DNA of 64,000 nt, from NCBI GenBank assembly GCA_029204225.1, contig CM055092.1, forward strand, positions 78,814,527 through 78,878,526, given 5' to 3'. The DNA comes from Diphasiastrum complanatum (taxonomy: Eukaryota; Streptophyta; Lycopodiopsida; Lycopodiales; Lycopodiaceae). Below the pieces are notes generated by a model that had not been told where the DNA came from, made no database searches, and was given only the letters and a program-made list of their open reading frames with translations. Made by a program: the position numbers and the translations under genes. Below are positions 33,877 to 45,000 of the stretch, piece after piece (the first letter of the stretch is position 1; each line of letters begins with the position of its first letter).

Positions 33877-34900
33877 TGTTGGTCTACTCTTAGAAAGTGG
33901 TTTGGATGTCCACTTTAAGCATGGTGTTTGCTTCATCTTGAAGAATGATGTTTGCATTGCAAAGGGATTTAAACATGGAAGATTGTTTAAGTTGGAAGCT
34001 AGTGTTGCTTTTGAAAGAATGAGCTTGGCAAAGGAGGAGATCACTCAAGAGGAGATCTTGGCAAAGTGTGATCTTGCTTGCATTGAGGAGGAGCATCAAA
34101 AGGAGGAAGATCTTGAGGATCAGCCTCAAAGCATGAGAGTTCCAAGGGAGTCCTCAATGACAATGGCCCAGTCATCAAATTGCATGCAAATTGTCCATTC
34201 AAGTCTGCATCTTGCAAGGGTGGTGAGCATTGGAGAGTCTACTATCTTTGAATACTTTTTGGAAAGTAGTAGTAGACATGAGGTGACTTGTTTCTTACCT
34301 TTAAGATTCATGGTGTTTATTACTTTGTATGACAAGACAATGAAATGGGATGCTTTGAAATCTACATTTGTTGTTGACAAAGCAATTTCATTGGATAACT
34401 ATTTTTGTAATAGTTTGAATAGAGTCATAAAAGATGAAACATCATTTGCTTTGGAAATATTTGTGTCCACATGCTTTGTGCATGATCATTCCAATGCAAG
34501 GACCAAAGATTATCCTATTTCAATGATAGGAATAATGGTAGTGTTTTGCTCTTCAAGTAGAGATTGTAGAATCTACTTGTTTTCCACCAAAGAATTTGTC
34601 AATGGTGGAAATGTGATCTTTCAAGAGAGGAAGATTTGTAAACTTGAAGAAGCACTTTTGGATAAACACCTTATTCAATTCATTGATGTTTTGGAGTCAA
34701 GTCAAGTGGAGGATCAAGCTCAAGACCCGAGGACTCCAAGAAGAACCTTGAGTATCAAGATGGAGCCATCTAGGCTCAATCATATGGATCAAGCAAGGCA
34801 AGTTGTTTTTGGCAACATTATGTATGCACTTATTAGTTTAATTGATGTATCTTCAAGTGCACAAAATGCCTTGGAATCCATGGCTTGGCATGATGTTTAG
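33836..34900 (+). CDS. 354-codon open frame: protease end joined to rearranged integrase/RT scraps and novel sequence
   Basis: Residues 1-60 (YVPSVTKNMLSVGLLLESGL) are the copia protease/pre-integrase segment. Residues 65-230 have no family I recognise. Around residue 237 SSSRDCRIYLFSTKEF and VNGGNVIFQE resemble the integrase-RT linker start. The last 40 residues (NIMYALISLIDVSSSAQNAL, MAWHDV) resemble the segment just before RT. The integrase zinc and catalytic residues and all RT motifs are absent, yet there is no stop in 354 codons. It may be a degenerate deletion derivative open by luck, or a frame kept in a non-autonomous family. I favour a family-level deletion derivative. Confidence 0.55.
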   Translation: MSFYVPSVTKNMLSVGLLLESGLDVHFKHGVCFILKNDVCIAKGFKHGRLFKLEASVAFERMSLAKEEITQEEILAKCDLACIEEEHQKEEDLEDQPQSMRVPRESSMTMAQSSNCMQIVHSSLHLARVVSIGESTIFEYFLESSSRHEVTCFLPLRFMVFITLYDKTMKWDALKSTFVVDKAISLDNYFCNSLNRVIKDETSFALEIFVSTCFVHDHSNARTKDYPISMIGIMVVFCSSSRDCRIYLFSTKEFVNGGNVIFQERKICKLEEALLDKHLIQFIDVLESSQVEDQAQDPRTPRRTLSIKMEPSRLNHMDQARQVVFGNIMYALISLIDVSSSAQNALESMAWHDV

Positions 34901-35108
34901 TTTTGAAGTGTGCTACATGTATAGACACATTTATGGAACATCTTGTAAGGGATCCTCTAAGAGGTGGTGAAAGATCCTTCACAGACATCATTCTCTATTG
35001 GAGTCTCAAAAGTTCCTTGTTTGTAGCTGGTTTTTTTAGACACTTCTAAAAGCTTTCATTCATCTATCAAGAGAGTTGTAAATAGATCAAGCTAAATTTG
35101 AGGAGGAG
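34901..35108 (+). other. 3' untranslated part of the nested element with polypurine tract
   Basis: Non-coding. It ends in TTTGAGGAGGAG (about 35097-35108), a polypurine tract abutting the TGTG that opens the 3' LTR. Confidence 0.75.
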
Positions 35109-35808
35109 TGTGAAGAATTGCCAAAATTGGCAAATCTAGCTTGATCAAAAACCATGTAGAATAGTGTGAATTGTGTACACAAGTGGGTCCCGCACATGTG
35201 AGGCCATGATGCCACATGGGAAACCCATCCTAATGTAGGTTAGGTCAAGTCAAGAGAGTTGGCCATGTCTATTTGGTGGTCATCCCTACTTTATAGGACC
35301 TACACCTAAGTTTAAGGTGAAAATTTGACCAACTAGCTACCTACCAAGCATAACTCTAGGATCTAGGCTAGGGTTTCATTTTAGGGCAAGAAGGGTGAGT
35401 TAACTTCCTTATTACATGCTGGAAATCCACCTAACTTCAAGAAGGAAGTCGAATTTGCTACGTATTCCAAGCTCCCATAGTGAGAAGAGAGAAAATTTTT
35501 GGAGCTCATTGGCAATCTCAAGCTAGTTCACTATGTACATTGAGTTTTTGTGATTCAAATGAAACCAAATCAATTTCTACTTGTTTCTCAGGTTGAAGGC
35601 CGTACTAAATCCTGTAGTACACACGTGTGGGCTCGGATTTCAATGTTGATCAATGCTTTTGATTGACAATGCTTGTTGTTTGTCAAATTGCCAATCTAGA
35701 TCAACTTTTTTGTGTCTAGTTTTTTGATAGATTGTTAAGCAAGCATCCAATCACTCTTGTGGATCTTTTGTAGATCCATTTATGGTCCTAAAGTAAAGTA
35801 CTTTCACA
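35109..35808 (+). repeat. 3' LTR of the nested element
   Basis: Near-identical partner of 31259-31959, starting TGTGAAGAATTG and ending CTTTCACA. Just outside, copia integrase sequence of the older - strand element resumes. Confidence 0.93.
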
Positions 35809-36046
35809 TATTGGACTGAGGTGAGCTTGTTGTAAAATGTTGTTGTATTTCGGTTGCCTTGTAGAAGTGTTTGAATTTGTTGGAGATAAATACTCCCCCT
35901 GCAAAGCATAGAGCTTTGATTCTTCTATGGGTCGATTTTTCTAATGATGCTTTGAATTGCATGAAGAACTTGAGAGTATCGGATTTGTTCTTCAAGAAAT
36001 ATGTTGTAGTGTCGTGAATCCTGGCTAAGAGCTTAGGTTCCTCCAT
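35809..36046 (-). pseudogene. Copia integrase core, upstream half of the split - strand element
   Basis: On the - strand: YFLKNKSDTLKFFMQFKASL, THRRIKALCFAGGVFISNKF (the region of the second acidic residue) and QHFTTSSPQSN at 35813. The next expected residues of this integrase motif are found at 31258, the other side of the inserted LTR element. The - strand open sequence further upstream (36407-36135) is not convincingly part of it. Confidence 0.85.
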
Positions 36047-37249
36047 TGTCAGGCCAACAAATGCAATGGCACGAACACTATGAAAAATATGAATACAGAT
36101 ATATTCTTGAAAAAGTTCTTGTTGATCATGTAAACTATGGATTACAAGTTACAATTGCTTGTGTACGATCTTTGCATACTATTATTAAGTTATGTATATG
36201 TGTTTCGTTTGGTTTATGTACTGTCATAGGTTTATCACCAGTTTTGGAATCAATTGGTGGCCTATAACATTGGTCGACATCCAAAATATTTGTTTCATTT
36301 CTATTATTTTTGGTTTCATGAATCTGATATCTTATTTTGGAAATCTTGAAGGAACTCATTAGTGAATCAATGGAGGCTTTGGGTAAATCGAGACTATATT
36401 CAGACATTTTTTCTTTGATTATTCATAAGGAACATTTTTATAGCAACAATTTTTGGGATTTCTTCCAATATGCTATGTCTTTTTGTCAATTATAAGTGCA
36501 CTGCATTTTTTCTTGGGAGGTTGGACTTTTTCAAAAATAGATTTATCTACAGGAGGGATTTTTGATTTGTTGATTGGAGCAGTGGAAAAAGTTTTCTTTT
36601 CTTTTTTTGTCTTTTTCCAACCCTGTTGACTTTGAAGCACGAGAAAAGAGATTGGGTCATTTTCTTTTGAGAATGATTCAAAAACATATTTCAATCATGA
36701 TTTCAAACTTTGACAAACAATACAAAATTTGACTTATCAGGTACTTAACCATGCTAAGCATATTAATTAAAAGTGAAAATACAAATCGATATGAATTTTA
36801 AAATAAAGAAAGATTTACAAGTGTCACAAGCACCTTGTCAAAGTAATTTATCATGAGCTCCTGGTGTGGACTCATCCAAAATGTATATGAATGTAGTTTT
36901 ATAAACTTCTTTCACAAAGATCTTACATGTGCTATCCTCATTCTCCTCTTTAGGTTGATCGAGGAGTCCTCTTCCCTCCACTTTGAATTGTGCATCACCT
37001 CTTTCAAATTTCTCTTTAACAAAAATGATTAGCTCTTTAAACCTGATGCTAATTATTTCCTTCGTGAAATAATAAATATTTTTCTGTTTTGTCTTTTGTC
37101 TTTACTTCCTCAAGTTTGCCATTGAACTTAAAATTAATTTTTGACATTTCTCCATGAATCCTCAATTTTTCTTTCAATTGAGGAGGTCACATTGTTATGT
37201 AAATTCTCTTCTTTTATGCTTAATTTCAAAAAATAAAATCTCTTCATCG
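36047..37249. other. Stretch without a recognised gene
   Basis: Short open frames on both strands (for example 36694-36473 on the - strand, lysine-rich) show no family resemblance. It is probably decayed transposon DNA. Confidence 0.35.
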
Positions 37250-37870
37250 TTTCTCATAATGACCACCCTTTTCGGTGTTCAAATCTTAAGCTTAATGTTT
37301 TCTCCTATAGTATGGTCTTTAAGTATCTCGGTTTTCCACTAGTGCTTCCAATTCTATTCGTGATAGATTTAAATGGATTTTATTGCATATCAATTCCGAA
37401 ATTCTTTCTTGGCAATCCAAGGACCTTAACTTTTTTGCTCATCTCATCATCCTTAAGCATATCATCTCTTATGTAGTTCATGTTTCTTTGGTCTCTCCCT
37501 CTTTTCTATATGTTCTCAATTGCTAAAACTTTTTGGAAATTTCCCTAGATACATAACTCTAATCTCCTTGACGAGGATATTTGTTTTGCTCCATTTAAAC
37601 TTGGTGGCCGTTGTTTGCTTGATCCTTTCCTCTCTACTCTCACCCTTCTCTTTAGGCTCATCCACTCCAACTTGTCCTCCCCACAACCTTGGGTGTTTTT
37701 TATTGCTTATATTCTTTCCCTTGTTATTTATTTCCCTAGTTTTTGTAGCCCCTTCTCCCTCCTTGATATCAACTATTCCTCCTGTCTTTCCACAAAAGCT
37801 CTTCTCCCTCTCTTTGATGCTATTTAGAGAGTTTAACCACTTTGGTTTTCCAAAATATCATCACTAATTC
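37250..37870 (+). pseudogene. Possible LINE C-terminal relic
   Basis: Across three frames the + strand gives VFKYLGFPLVLP (about 37310), then ILSWQSKDLNFFAHLIILKH (about 37395-37455), then FKLGGRCLLDPFLSTLTLLF and NLSSPQPWVFF (37590-37700). The order KYLG, LSWQ...LI.LKH, GG.GL.DP is that of the region after the RT of plant LINEs. Similarity is weak and no active-site motif is present. Confidence 0.4.
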
Positions 37871-38861
37871 CAAACTTTTGAAAAAAAAGAGTATGTTGTA
37901 CCCTCTATCATAAAGGTCTCACTTCTTGGGGACATATTATAGAGTTTGTCTACTCTTATAGTCTTGATCAACTTAGAAAATTTTTGGTCTCTCTATTTTT
38001 GAAGCTAACTTCATCTACTATGCCTTTTACCACTGTGACCAGGGTAAACTTACCACTTTCACCTTGATATCTGCAAATCCAATGGTTGTTTAAAGCATGT
38101 GAAAAATAAGGTAAAATCTTCTATTCTTCTTGGTTTACCACCACCAAAGAAAATAACTTTACTTTCTGCTAGTTCAATTCCAAGTGGAACATTTATAATC
38201 TTGTGTTTTCTTTCCCCGTCTGCTGCTTTTTAAAGAGACTAACTTTGTTCACTCTGAGCTTGTCCTTTGTTGCTGTACATTTGGAAAAAGTTTTTGATTC
38301 ATGGTTGATCTTTTCAAGAAAAAAAAAGGAAGATAAATTTTAATATCGACCTTCATGTGATATTCATTAAGTACTTTTTCCTTTGAAAAGACAAGGCCCC
38401 CTTAAGGAGACTTCTAAAATGGGGGGCTCTTCTGAAGGAGTGCACCCTATGTAGGGAATATTAGGCCTAGTGCATCCTCCTATGCAAATTTGCAATTCTT
38501 ACTACTCTCCTTGCTAAAATTTGTATCTCTCTTCTTTCATGAAATCACTCACCTTTCTATACTCTCCTTTCATCCTTTTGATCATAATATGGTTTCATAA
38601 ATTAGACCCTCATCTTAATTTGAATTTTTCAATTAACATCATTTTGCTTTTCAATTAACAGTTTGCTTATTGATTTGCCTTTCATTTGATGGAATGCAAT
38701 GCTTCCACATGCATATCAAGTTGCAAATGGCAAGACTGCTCCTAGGACAAAGTATAAGTCAATATTTGGAATTATAATACCTTTTTTTCCAAATGAAAGG
38801 TGTCATTTTGTTATAACATTCAATTGATCTACGTAGCCTGCCTTTTGATGTGAAAAGGTAT
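37871..38861. other. AT-rich stretch without a recognised gene
   Basis: No coding similarity was recognised; it may be further decayed LINE sequence. Confidence 0.35.
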
Positions 38862-39001
38862 ATACCTTTCATAACATATTTATAGTCGAGCTTCTAAAGG
38901 TTTTGATAATTCTTGGTTTAAACTTTGGAGATAAAATTAGGTCGTTTGTAAAAATGAGATGTCACTCCTAGGTGAGTTCTAGCACTAAAATTAGTTTTCA
39001 T
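38862..39001. repeat. Dispersed repeat, copy B (other copy at 19991-20130)
   Basis: See copy A; the two match through TTCTAAAGGTTTTGATAATT and onwards to CTAAAATTAGTTTT, then diverge sharply on both sides. The following 39002-40080 is AT-rich with no recognised gene. Confidence 0.85.
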
Positions 39002-40100
39002 TCTTGTTCTTTTGATTTTTTTGAAATGCAAGTGTTTTTTTGAAAATTTTCAACAAATGGGGGTAAGGGGTTATCTAATTTGAATTTAGACATTAAAAGG
39101 CTTGCCCTCCAAATGAAAGGGGCTTTAACATGAAATGACTTGGAAGGACGTGGGCTTTCAAATTGGGGGTTAAGGGCATATTTTGAAATGGCCTTGGACC
39201 CTTCCATGTGAAACTTAATGGCCTTCAAAGTGATATTCCGTGAGTTTTTTTGTCTTTCTCCTTTGAGGGGCATGACATCTTGCAAATTCCAAGGTTGATC
39301 CCAAGACAAAATTTCAAGAATCAAGAGTAGGTGGCATTGGCTTCACTTTCAATTTAAAAAATAGCTATATATGCAAAGGTGTTTGGCAGCCCTAAAAAGT
39401 TTAAGCTGAAATCTACATTAAAGTTTTTTTTTTTCATAAATTGAAGGAAGAAAGCTAGCTTCTAGAAAACTAAAATATTTGAAAAAAAATAGTTATCCAT
39501 GTTGGCTTTTAGAATATTCAAAATTCTTTTTTTTTTGTTGTTATACATTCTAGGTTTACTAAATATAAATAGGAATGTAAAAGGTTTAATGTTACTTTAA
39601 GTTATAGGCCCATTATGATACCTTAAGAAACTAGAAATTTTTTTAACATAGTGAGTTTTATCTTTTGAGAGTCTCATCGTGATAAAAGTTTTATTTAGCA
39701 CTTTAAAACTTAAAAAAAAAAATTAATGCTCAGATTCCTTAGGGGTTGAAACAAGGTCCCAAATAAATAGTTTTTTTTTTGTCAATTCTAATAGGTAAAT
39801 AATTAGCTAATTAAGGTTGTCAGATAAATTTATTATTAGTTTTGTTATCATTATAGATATTTTTAAACAACTACACATTATAAAAATATTGTGAAACACA
39901 CAAAAAGAAGTAAAAAAGTGGGTTGCTTCCACCCACTTGTGTTTGCAAATGTGCATACACATGCAAATCCATCTCTGATAGATTGGTAGATATCTCTACT
40001 ACACATATCGCCCTTTCTGGCTTCCATTCGATTTGTCTATGTCAATACACTAAGGTTACCATATACTAAATTTGGGAGGAAGGGGCCAGTTGCTTTTTGA

Positions 40101-40177
40101 GGCCCTTCCATCAGAGAGGAGCTTTCGGCTAAGGGCAGTAGCCTGAGGTGGAAGGCCCTTTCGATGGCGGAAGGGCC
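40101..40177. repeat. Inverted repeat with GGCCCTTCC arms
   Basis: GGCCCTTCCATC (40101-40112) pairs with GATGGCGGAAGGGCC (40163-40177), with three extra bases in the right arm. A further GGAAGGCCC lies between them. It resembles the core of a small foldback element. Confidence 0.65.
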
Positions 40178-40679
40178 AAGGAGACGAACCTTCCCATTTG
40201 ACATTCAAAAGGTGCACATAAAAGAATTACTTTATAAAAAACACGCATTTCGGGTGTGAAAATGTGCACATTTTTTTATTTTAAGAAAAAAAAGACGATT
40301 TTAACGTAGTTGAAAAAAAAAGGAAAAAAAAACGATTTTAACGTAAAAGAAAAAAAAAAGGAGGAAAAAAAATGATAATTTTAACGGAGTTGCATAGATC
40401 AAATTTTGATTTTGAAGGCAACCCTTTTTTAAGAAACCAACAACCCTCCAAAACTATTCTAAAAATAAAGAACAAGACTCCAAAATTATAGGATATTGGT
40501 GGAAAGTTGGAAGGAGGTTTCCTAGCATGCTAGTTTCCCATAAATAAAGGCTTAGCATCTTCTTTTGTGGACACTTTTTGGTCGGATGGATGATTATGAC
40601 ACTATTTAATGGAGCTCACTTGTCTTTGACTATGGCTGCCTTAACAATAATAACTATGACACACAATCACAACACAATT

Positions 40680-42058
40680 TATTAAAATATATGTGATGCT
40701 TAGACTCAGCAAAAAGCAAAAGCAAATGCAAATTAATGCTCTCTTTGATCTGATCTAGCACTCTCTCTTCAAGTTCTCAACTCTGTTTCCATTTCCATTG
40801 GCATTGCCATCATCAGCTCCTTCATATTCCAGCCTAGTCTTATCATTAATTAATCCATTGCTGGTTTATTGTTGTTGCAAGCTTTGTGGGCATGGCATAA
40901 TTGTTGTTTATTATTGTATTGAGATACTGGAATTGGGTTTTTTCCCTTAACCCTCTATCCATTTCACATCCAGGCGTTATAGACTCCTCGCTTCAGCTGC
41001 CTGTGTACTACTTCAGCTACCTCACATGCATGTGTAGATCATCAAGTACTTTTGTTGTTGCTGCTGTTTGTTGTTGGTGTTGATGAATGATTGGATTTGA
41101 TGGGTTTTGAGAGAGACATGCCAACATGGGGTTAATCTCAGTGGAATTTGGCGGCTGGGCATGCATTGTGAGGTGATTGTACAGAGCCTTCAGCCTCTGT
41201 CTGCTGTAAAAGAGCATCTGGAATGCGGTTTGGTTGTGGAAACTCTGGTTCGAGTGAATGATGATAAGAATGAGATAGAAAATGATTTGCATCAGAGTTT
41301 TGTGGGTGTAAGAATAGTGGGTTCATCTACTCCTCTTGTTTTCTCGGGTTTCATCAACTCAAAGTGGGGGATTTTTCTCACAAGTATGATTGATTCAAAG
41401 GTTAAGGCGTTGTTGCCTTTGGTTAACAGACGATCAGATGATGATCTCGTTTTCTGGGTTAATACTTTCTCATGAAGCCCTGTTGCAGATCTAAGCGGAG
41501 TATTTGTTTGTAGATTGGAATTTGGCCGATCGGAACTGGAGCTGCAAAAATTATCTGTAATCATTTAGTGAATTCTGCGATTCTTATCGTGAAGGATCTG
41601 CTCTGCTTTTCCGCTCATCTGAAAAAAGGTGTGGCACAATAGTTATAATATAAAAGGCAGCACGATCCTCCCATTCGCAGGTACAGCTTTTGCAGCTGCA
41701 AAAAGCAATTTTGTCGGTTGCTTTTTTTCCTCAAAAGCACAGCTACCAGCTAATCGAGTGATTTGCTTATGGCACACCACTGCCGCTTTAGGCAAGCCGT
41801 AGCCTTCAGGCAAATAAAGTGATGGATTGCTTTCCAGTTATACGAAAATTTACCTTGTTGTGCAATTCTCCGATTTATGCTACAGAAGGTTTCCAGCCAC
41901 GATCATTTTGATCAGTTTGCTTTCAATCTTATTGCAAGGAGTGGCTTCCAGTTCTTTGAGCAGAGGGCTAGATCACTGTACTGCTTATTCCTCAATAGCA
42001 TAGGAGCAGTGGATCCGCACGTACATCAGAGCCGAGCTGGTTGAATTGAACCTGCAAA
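40680..42058 (+). promoter_or_regulatory. Presumed promoter and long 5' leader of the SCAB-type gene
   Basis: A TATA-like AAATATATG (about 40686) precedes a CT-rich stretch (about 40740-40800), a plausible start region. The start site itself cannot be read. The region up to the ATG at 42059 has several upstream ATGs, the longest open frame being 41107-41475 (122 codons). Its protein resembles nothing I know and is most simply an upstream ORF in the leader. A 5' UTR intron is possible. Confidence 0.35.
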
Positions 42059-45000
42059 ATGCAAGGAGTGGGAGCAGATGTGGGTTTTGTTGCGGATAGA
42101 TTTCCAAATCTCGGTCTTCATAGCAACATAGACGAGGATGATTTTTCTTCGTCACCATCACCATCTGAAGTGGTAGCAAGGGAAAGTGCACAGCTCCTAG
42201 CACAGAGAGAACGTCTTTCGGTTCGAGATCTTGCCAGCAAATTTGAAAAGGGCTTTGCTGCTGCTCATGCAGCTGCTGCAAAAGCATCTGACGAGGTACA
42301 GACTTAGTCCAGTGATGATAATTCTTGTCATTCACATGCATTACCTTCAATCAGGAATCATGGCACTAGAACAATTAGGCTGGCATAATGGCTGTAGTAG
42401 CTGGGTAGGTTGGTAATGTCATTTGGTGCTTTGGGATGTTTTTGAGGAGTATTCTTCATATCCTTGACTGACGAGTGCAAAGCTGGCTGTGGGCATTCAG
42501 ACAAAATTCAGAGATGCATTGCTACTTGACAGACAAGCTCTTTTGAAGAAGCTAAGAGGTCTAATGGATACTCTTGCTGGAAGAGTTGCTGGTCGTAATA
42601 AGGATGATATGGAGGAAGCTATAACACTGGTAGATTTCATCACATCTTACTGTACAAAACTTATTTGATTATGTAAGCTGGCTCTAAGATTGTAGCGCAC
42701 ACTGACTTCATGTTACTATGTACTCAAATTTTTTCTACGTGTGAGATCATAAATGCACTTGCTGAATTACCTTTGGCGTAGTAGTGTTATTCACAGATTG
42801 AGCTTGAAAGAGTCAATTGCTAAGCAAGGGAACTGATATGCTGTGGTTTTGTCATTTGTTACAAGTGTAGAATTTGGACTATGATATGTTGTGTATGGTT
42901 GTTTTTCTTTCTATTGCAGGTTGAAGCTTTGACAGTGCAACTTGTTCACCGAGAAACGGAGTTATCACAAGAGAAGGCTGATGCTCGAAAGATGGCATCT
43001 CTATTTAAGCAGGTACATTCACTCTCTTACATTATTTCTACTCTGGCAAGGTCCAAGGATGAGGAGCTTTCTCAAATTTCAATATGTATGGTGGGCTCTA
43101 AAATGCTTCAACGTGTGATCTTTATATTGAATCTTCTATTTTTAGTCTTTCATTACTCTGAGGACACAATAAAAATCGTGCCAAGAGGGCTTAACACTCT
43201 GTACGGAAGGTAAGAATGCACGTATCACATCACACGAAATGAAGATCGTATAACAATCTGCAGCCAAGATCCTTGTAAAATCATATTCAACGAGGATCGT
43301 TGTACAGTCATCAGAAAGCTGTCCTTAAATCAATTGCATCTCTGCCTCCAAACGAAGTTGCAAGCTGAGTTTCCTACAAAGAATTTAGAAAGTCCGAAAC
43401 AATGAACTGACAAAGGATCTGTGCGGAGATCTTACATGTATATTGTCCTTTCCAGAACGTTTTACTCTAGAAGGTTCCTAATAAATTTAGGTTGCACATC
43501 ATCCTGGCACAAAATTTCAAGCGGTGTGGGCCCTAGTAGTGCATAAGACTAAATAAAAAGCATATGGCTAGAATAGGATCCACCAGCAAATCTTGAATGG
43601 AACTTTGTGAGTAAGGCCCTTAATGTAATACACATAACTACATGTACATAACTGCCCTACTGAAAAACATTGTCCCTATTGTTTGTCAAATTGTAGAGAA
43701 GAAGCCATACAACCGTTATAAGTTGGATGTGCTACAAGATCTAAATGCTGATGAAGAAGCTGTATATATCGAAGTAGATGCTGCAACTTAAATTCAGCAA
43801 CCACATTTTTTAGGAGCTTAGGCAGACACAAGACACTAAGTCTGTCTTGCATAATTATTCCATTTGAGCTTTTTGATTTGAGCAATACAGACCGTATAAG
43901 ATCTTCACAACACTACTTCCTCGAAGTCACTGGTGCATTCCATCCTCCCATTAATGCATACAGTATTTAGAACCCAATCATCTTTATTAGGTTCCGAATC
44001 TAGAAATTTAATAATGACAAACATTTGTAATGATCATCAGCAGTTTGGGCTACTTACATTATTTGCCCTTTTATTTCTTCTTCTACTCAAGCTTTCAGCA
44101 CTCCTTAATAATATGGCCAGCCTTCTTGCAATACTTAAGAGAATATTCCTGTTTTTTATTTGGCACTAGAGTTCTCTCGTCAAATTTAGTAGCAGTAACA
44201 AGCTTCTTTTGATTCTTTTTCTTCCTTTTTGCAAACAATAATGATTGACTTTTCTGCGCTCCAATGTTCCATTTTTTCAAATCATGTTTTGGTCTTGAAA
44301 TTATGGAATCTAGAGTTAGCTTTTGCCTCCAGAATGCAATTATATCACCAATACTCAAAGCTTGGCGGCAAACTTTGATAGAAGCAACAACAAGAAAGTC
44401 ATCTGCCATAATAGATTCCCAAAATAGCTAATTGGCACAGCAAGTACTTGCTTCAGCAATTTGAAGAATAACATCTTCTTTGTCTGAGATTCTAATTCTG
44501 AATCGTCTCTTGTGCAGCATCATATTGCTGACATGATCTCTTCCATGAAGTCTAGCAAGGATTCACATTATTCATGGGAATTAGGCATGCTCTATATATT
44601 GGAACTCATCTAAAACAATAATCATGCAAGTCGTTAAGAGTGCCACTTGATGTCTTGCAATGCTAATCCGCTGAGGCTTGCAAACCAGTTTTATTAGTAC
44701 TAGAAATTATGCCCCAAAAATGATCTCTACACGATCACTTTCATCATTTTCTTAAGTCAGAATAATTGCTGATATTTAGCTTCTTACGGTAAATAGTCTT
44801 CACCATGTCTTGATAGAATAAGTTCTAAAGTAATGAGAGAGTGATCAGAAATCACACTTGTAGATTGTATATAGATAAGGGGTGGGTAAGAGACGTGATG
44901 GTCAACAACTAGCTAAGAGAGATAGGTTGTTATGTGCCATATGGTCCAATGAGGACCGAATCCATTGGAAGGTGTTAAGTACTTTGTTACTTTTATTGAT

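Noticed and set aside
33844-34380. - strand open frames within the nested element
   Set aside because: They are antisense shadows of the + strand frame at 33836-34900, which alone contains family motifs.
37520-37867. A 115-codon hydrophobic frame as a membrane protein gene
   Set aside because: Its composition reflects T-rich DNA, and the recognisable bits fit a frame-shifted LINE C-terminus better than a membrane protein.
42483-42500. Six extra codons at the start of SCAB exon 2 using an earlier AG
   Set aside because: The CAG acceptor at 42498-42500 gives the same spacing as Arabidopsis SCAB1 as I recall it; the earlier AAG would add residues with no counterpart.
43013-43213. Longer exon 3 of the SCAB gene reading through to 43200
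   Set aside because: A clear GT donor stands at 43013, and the next residues of the family are found in the exon at 48235; the read-through sequence is not family-like.
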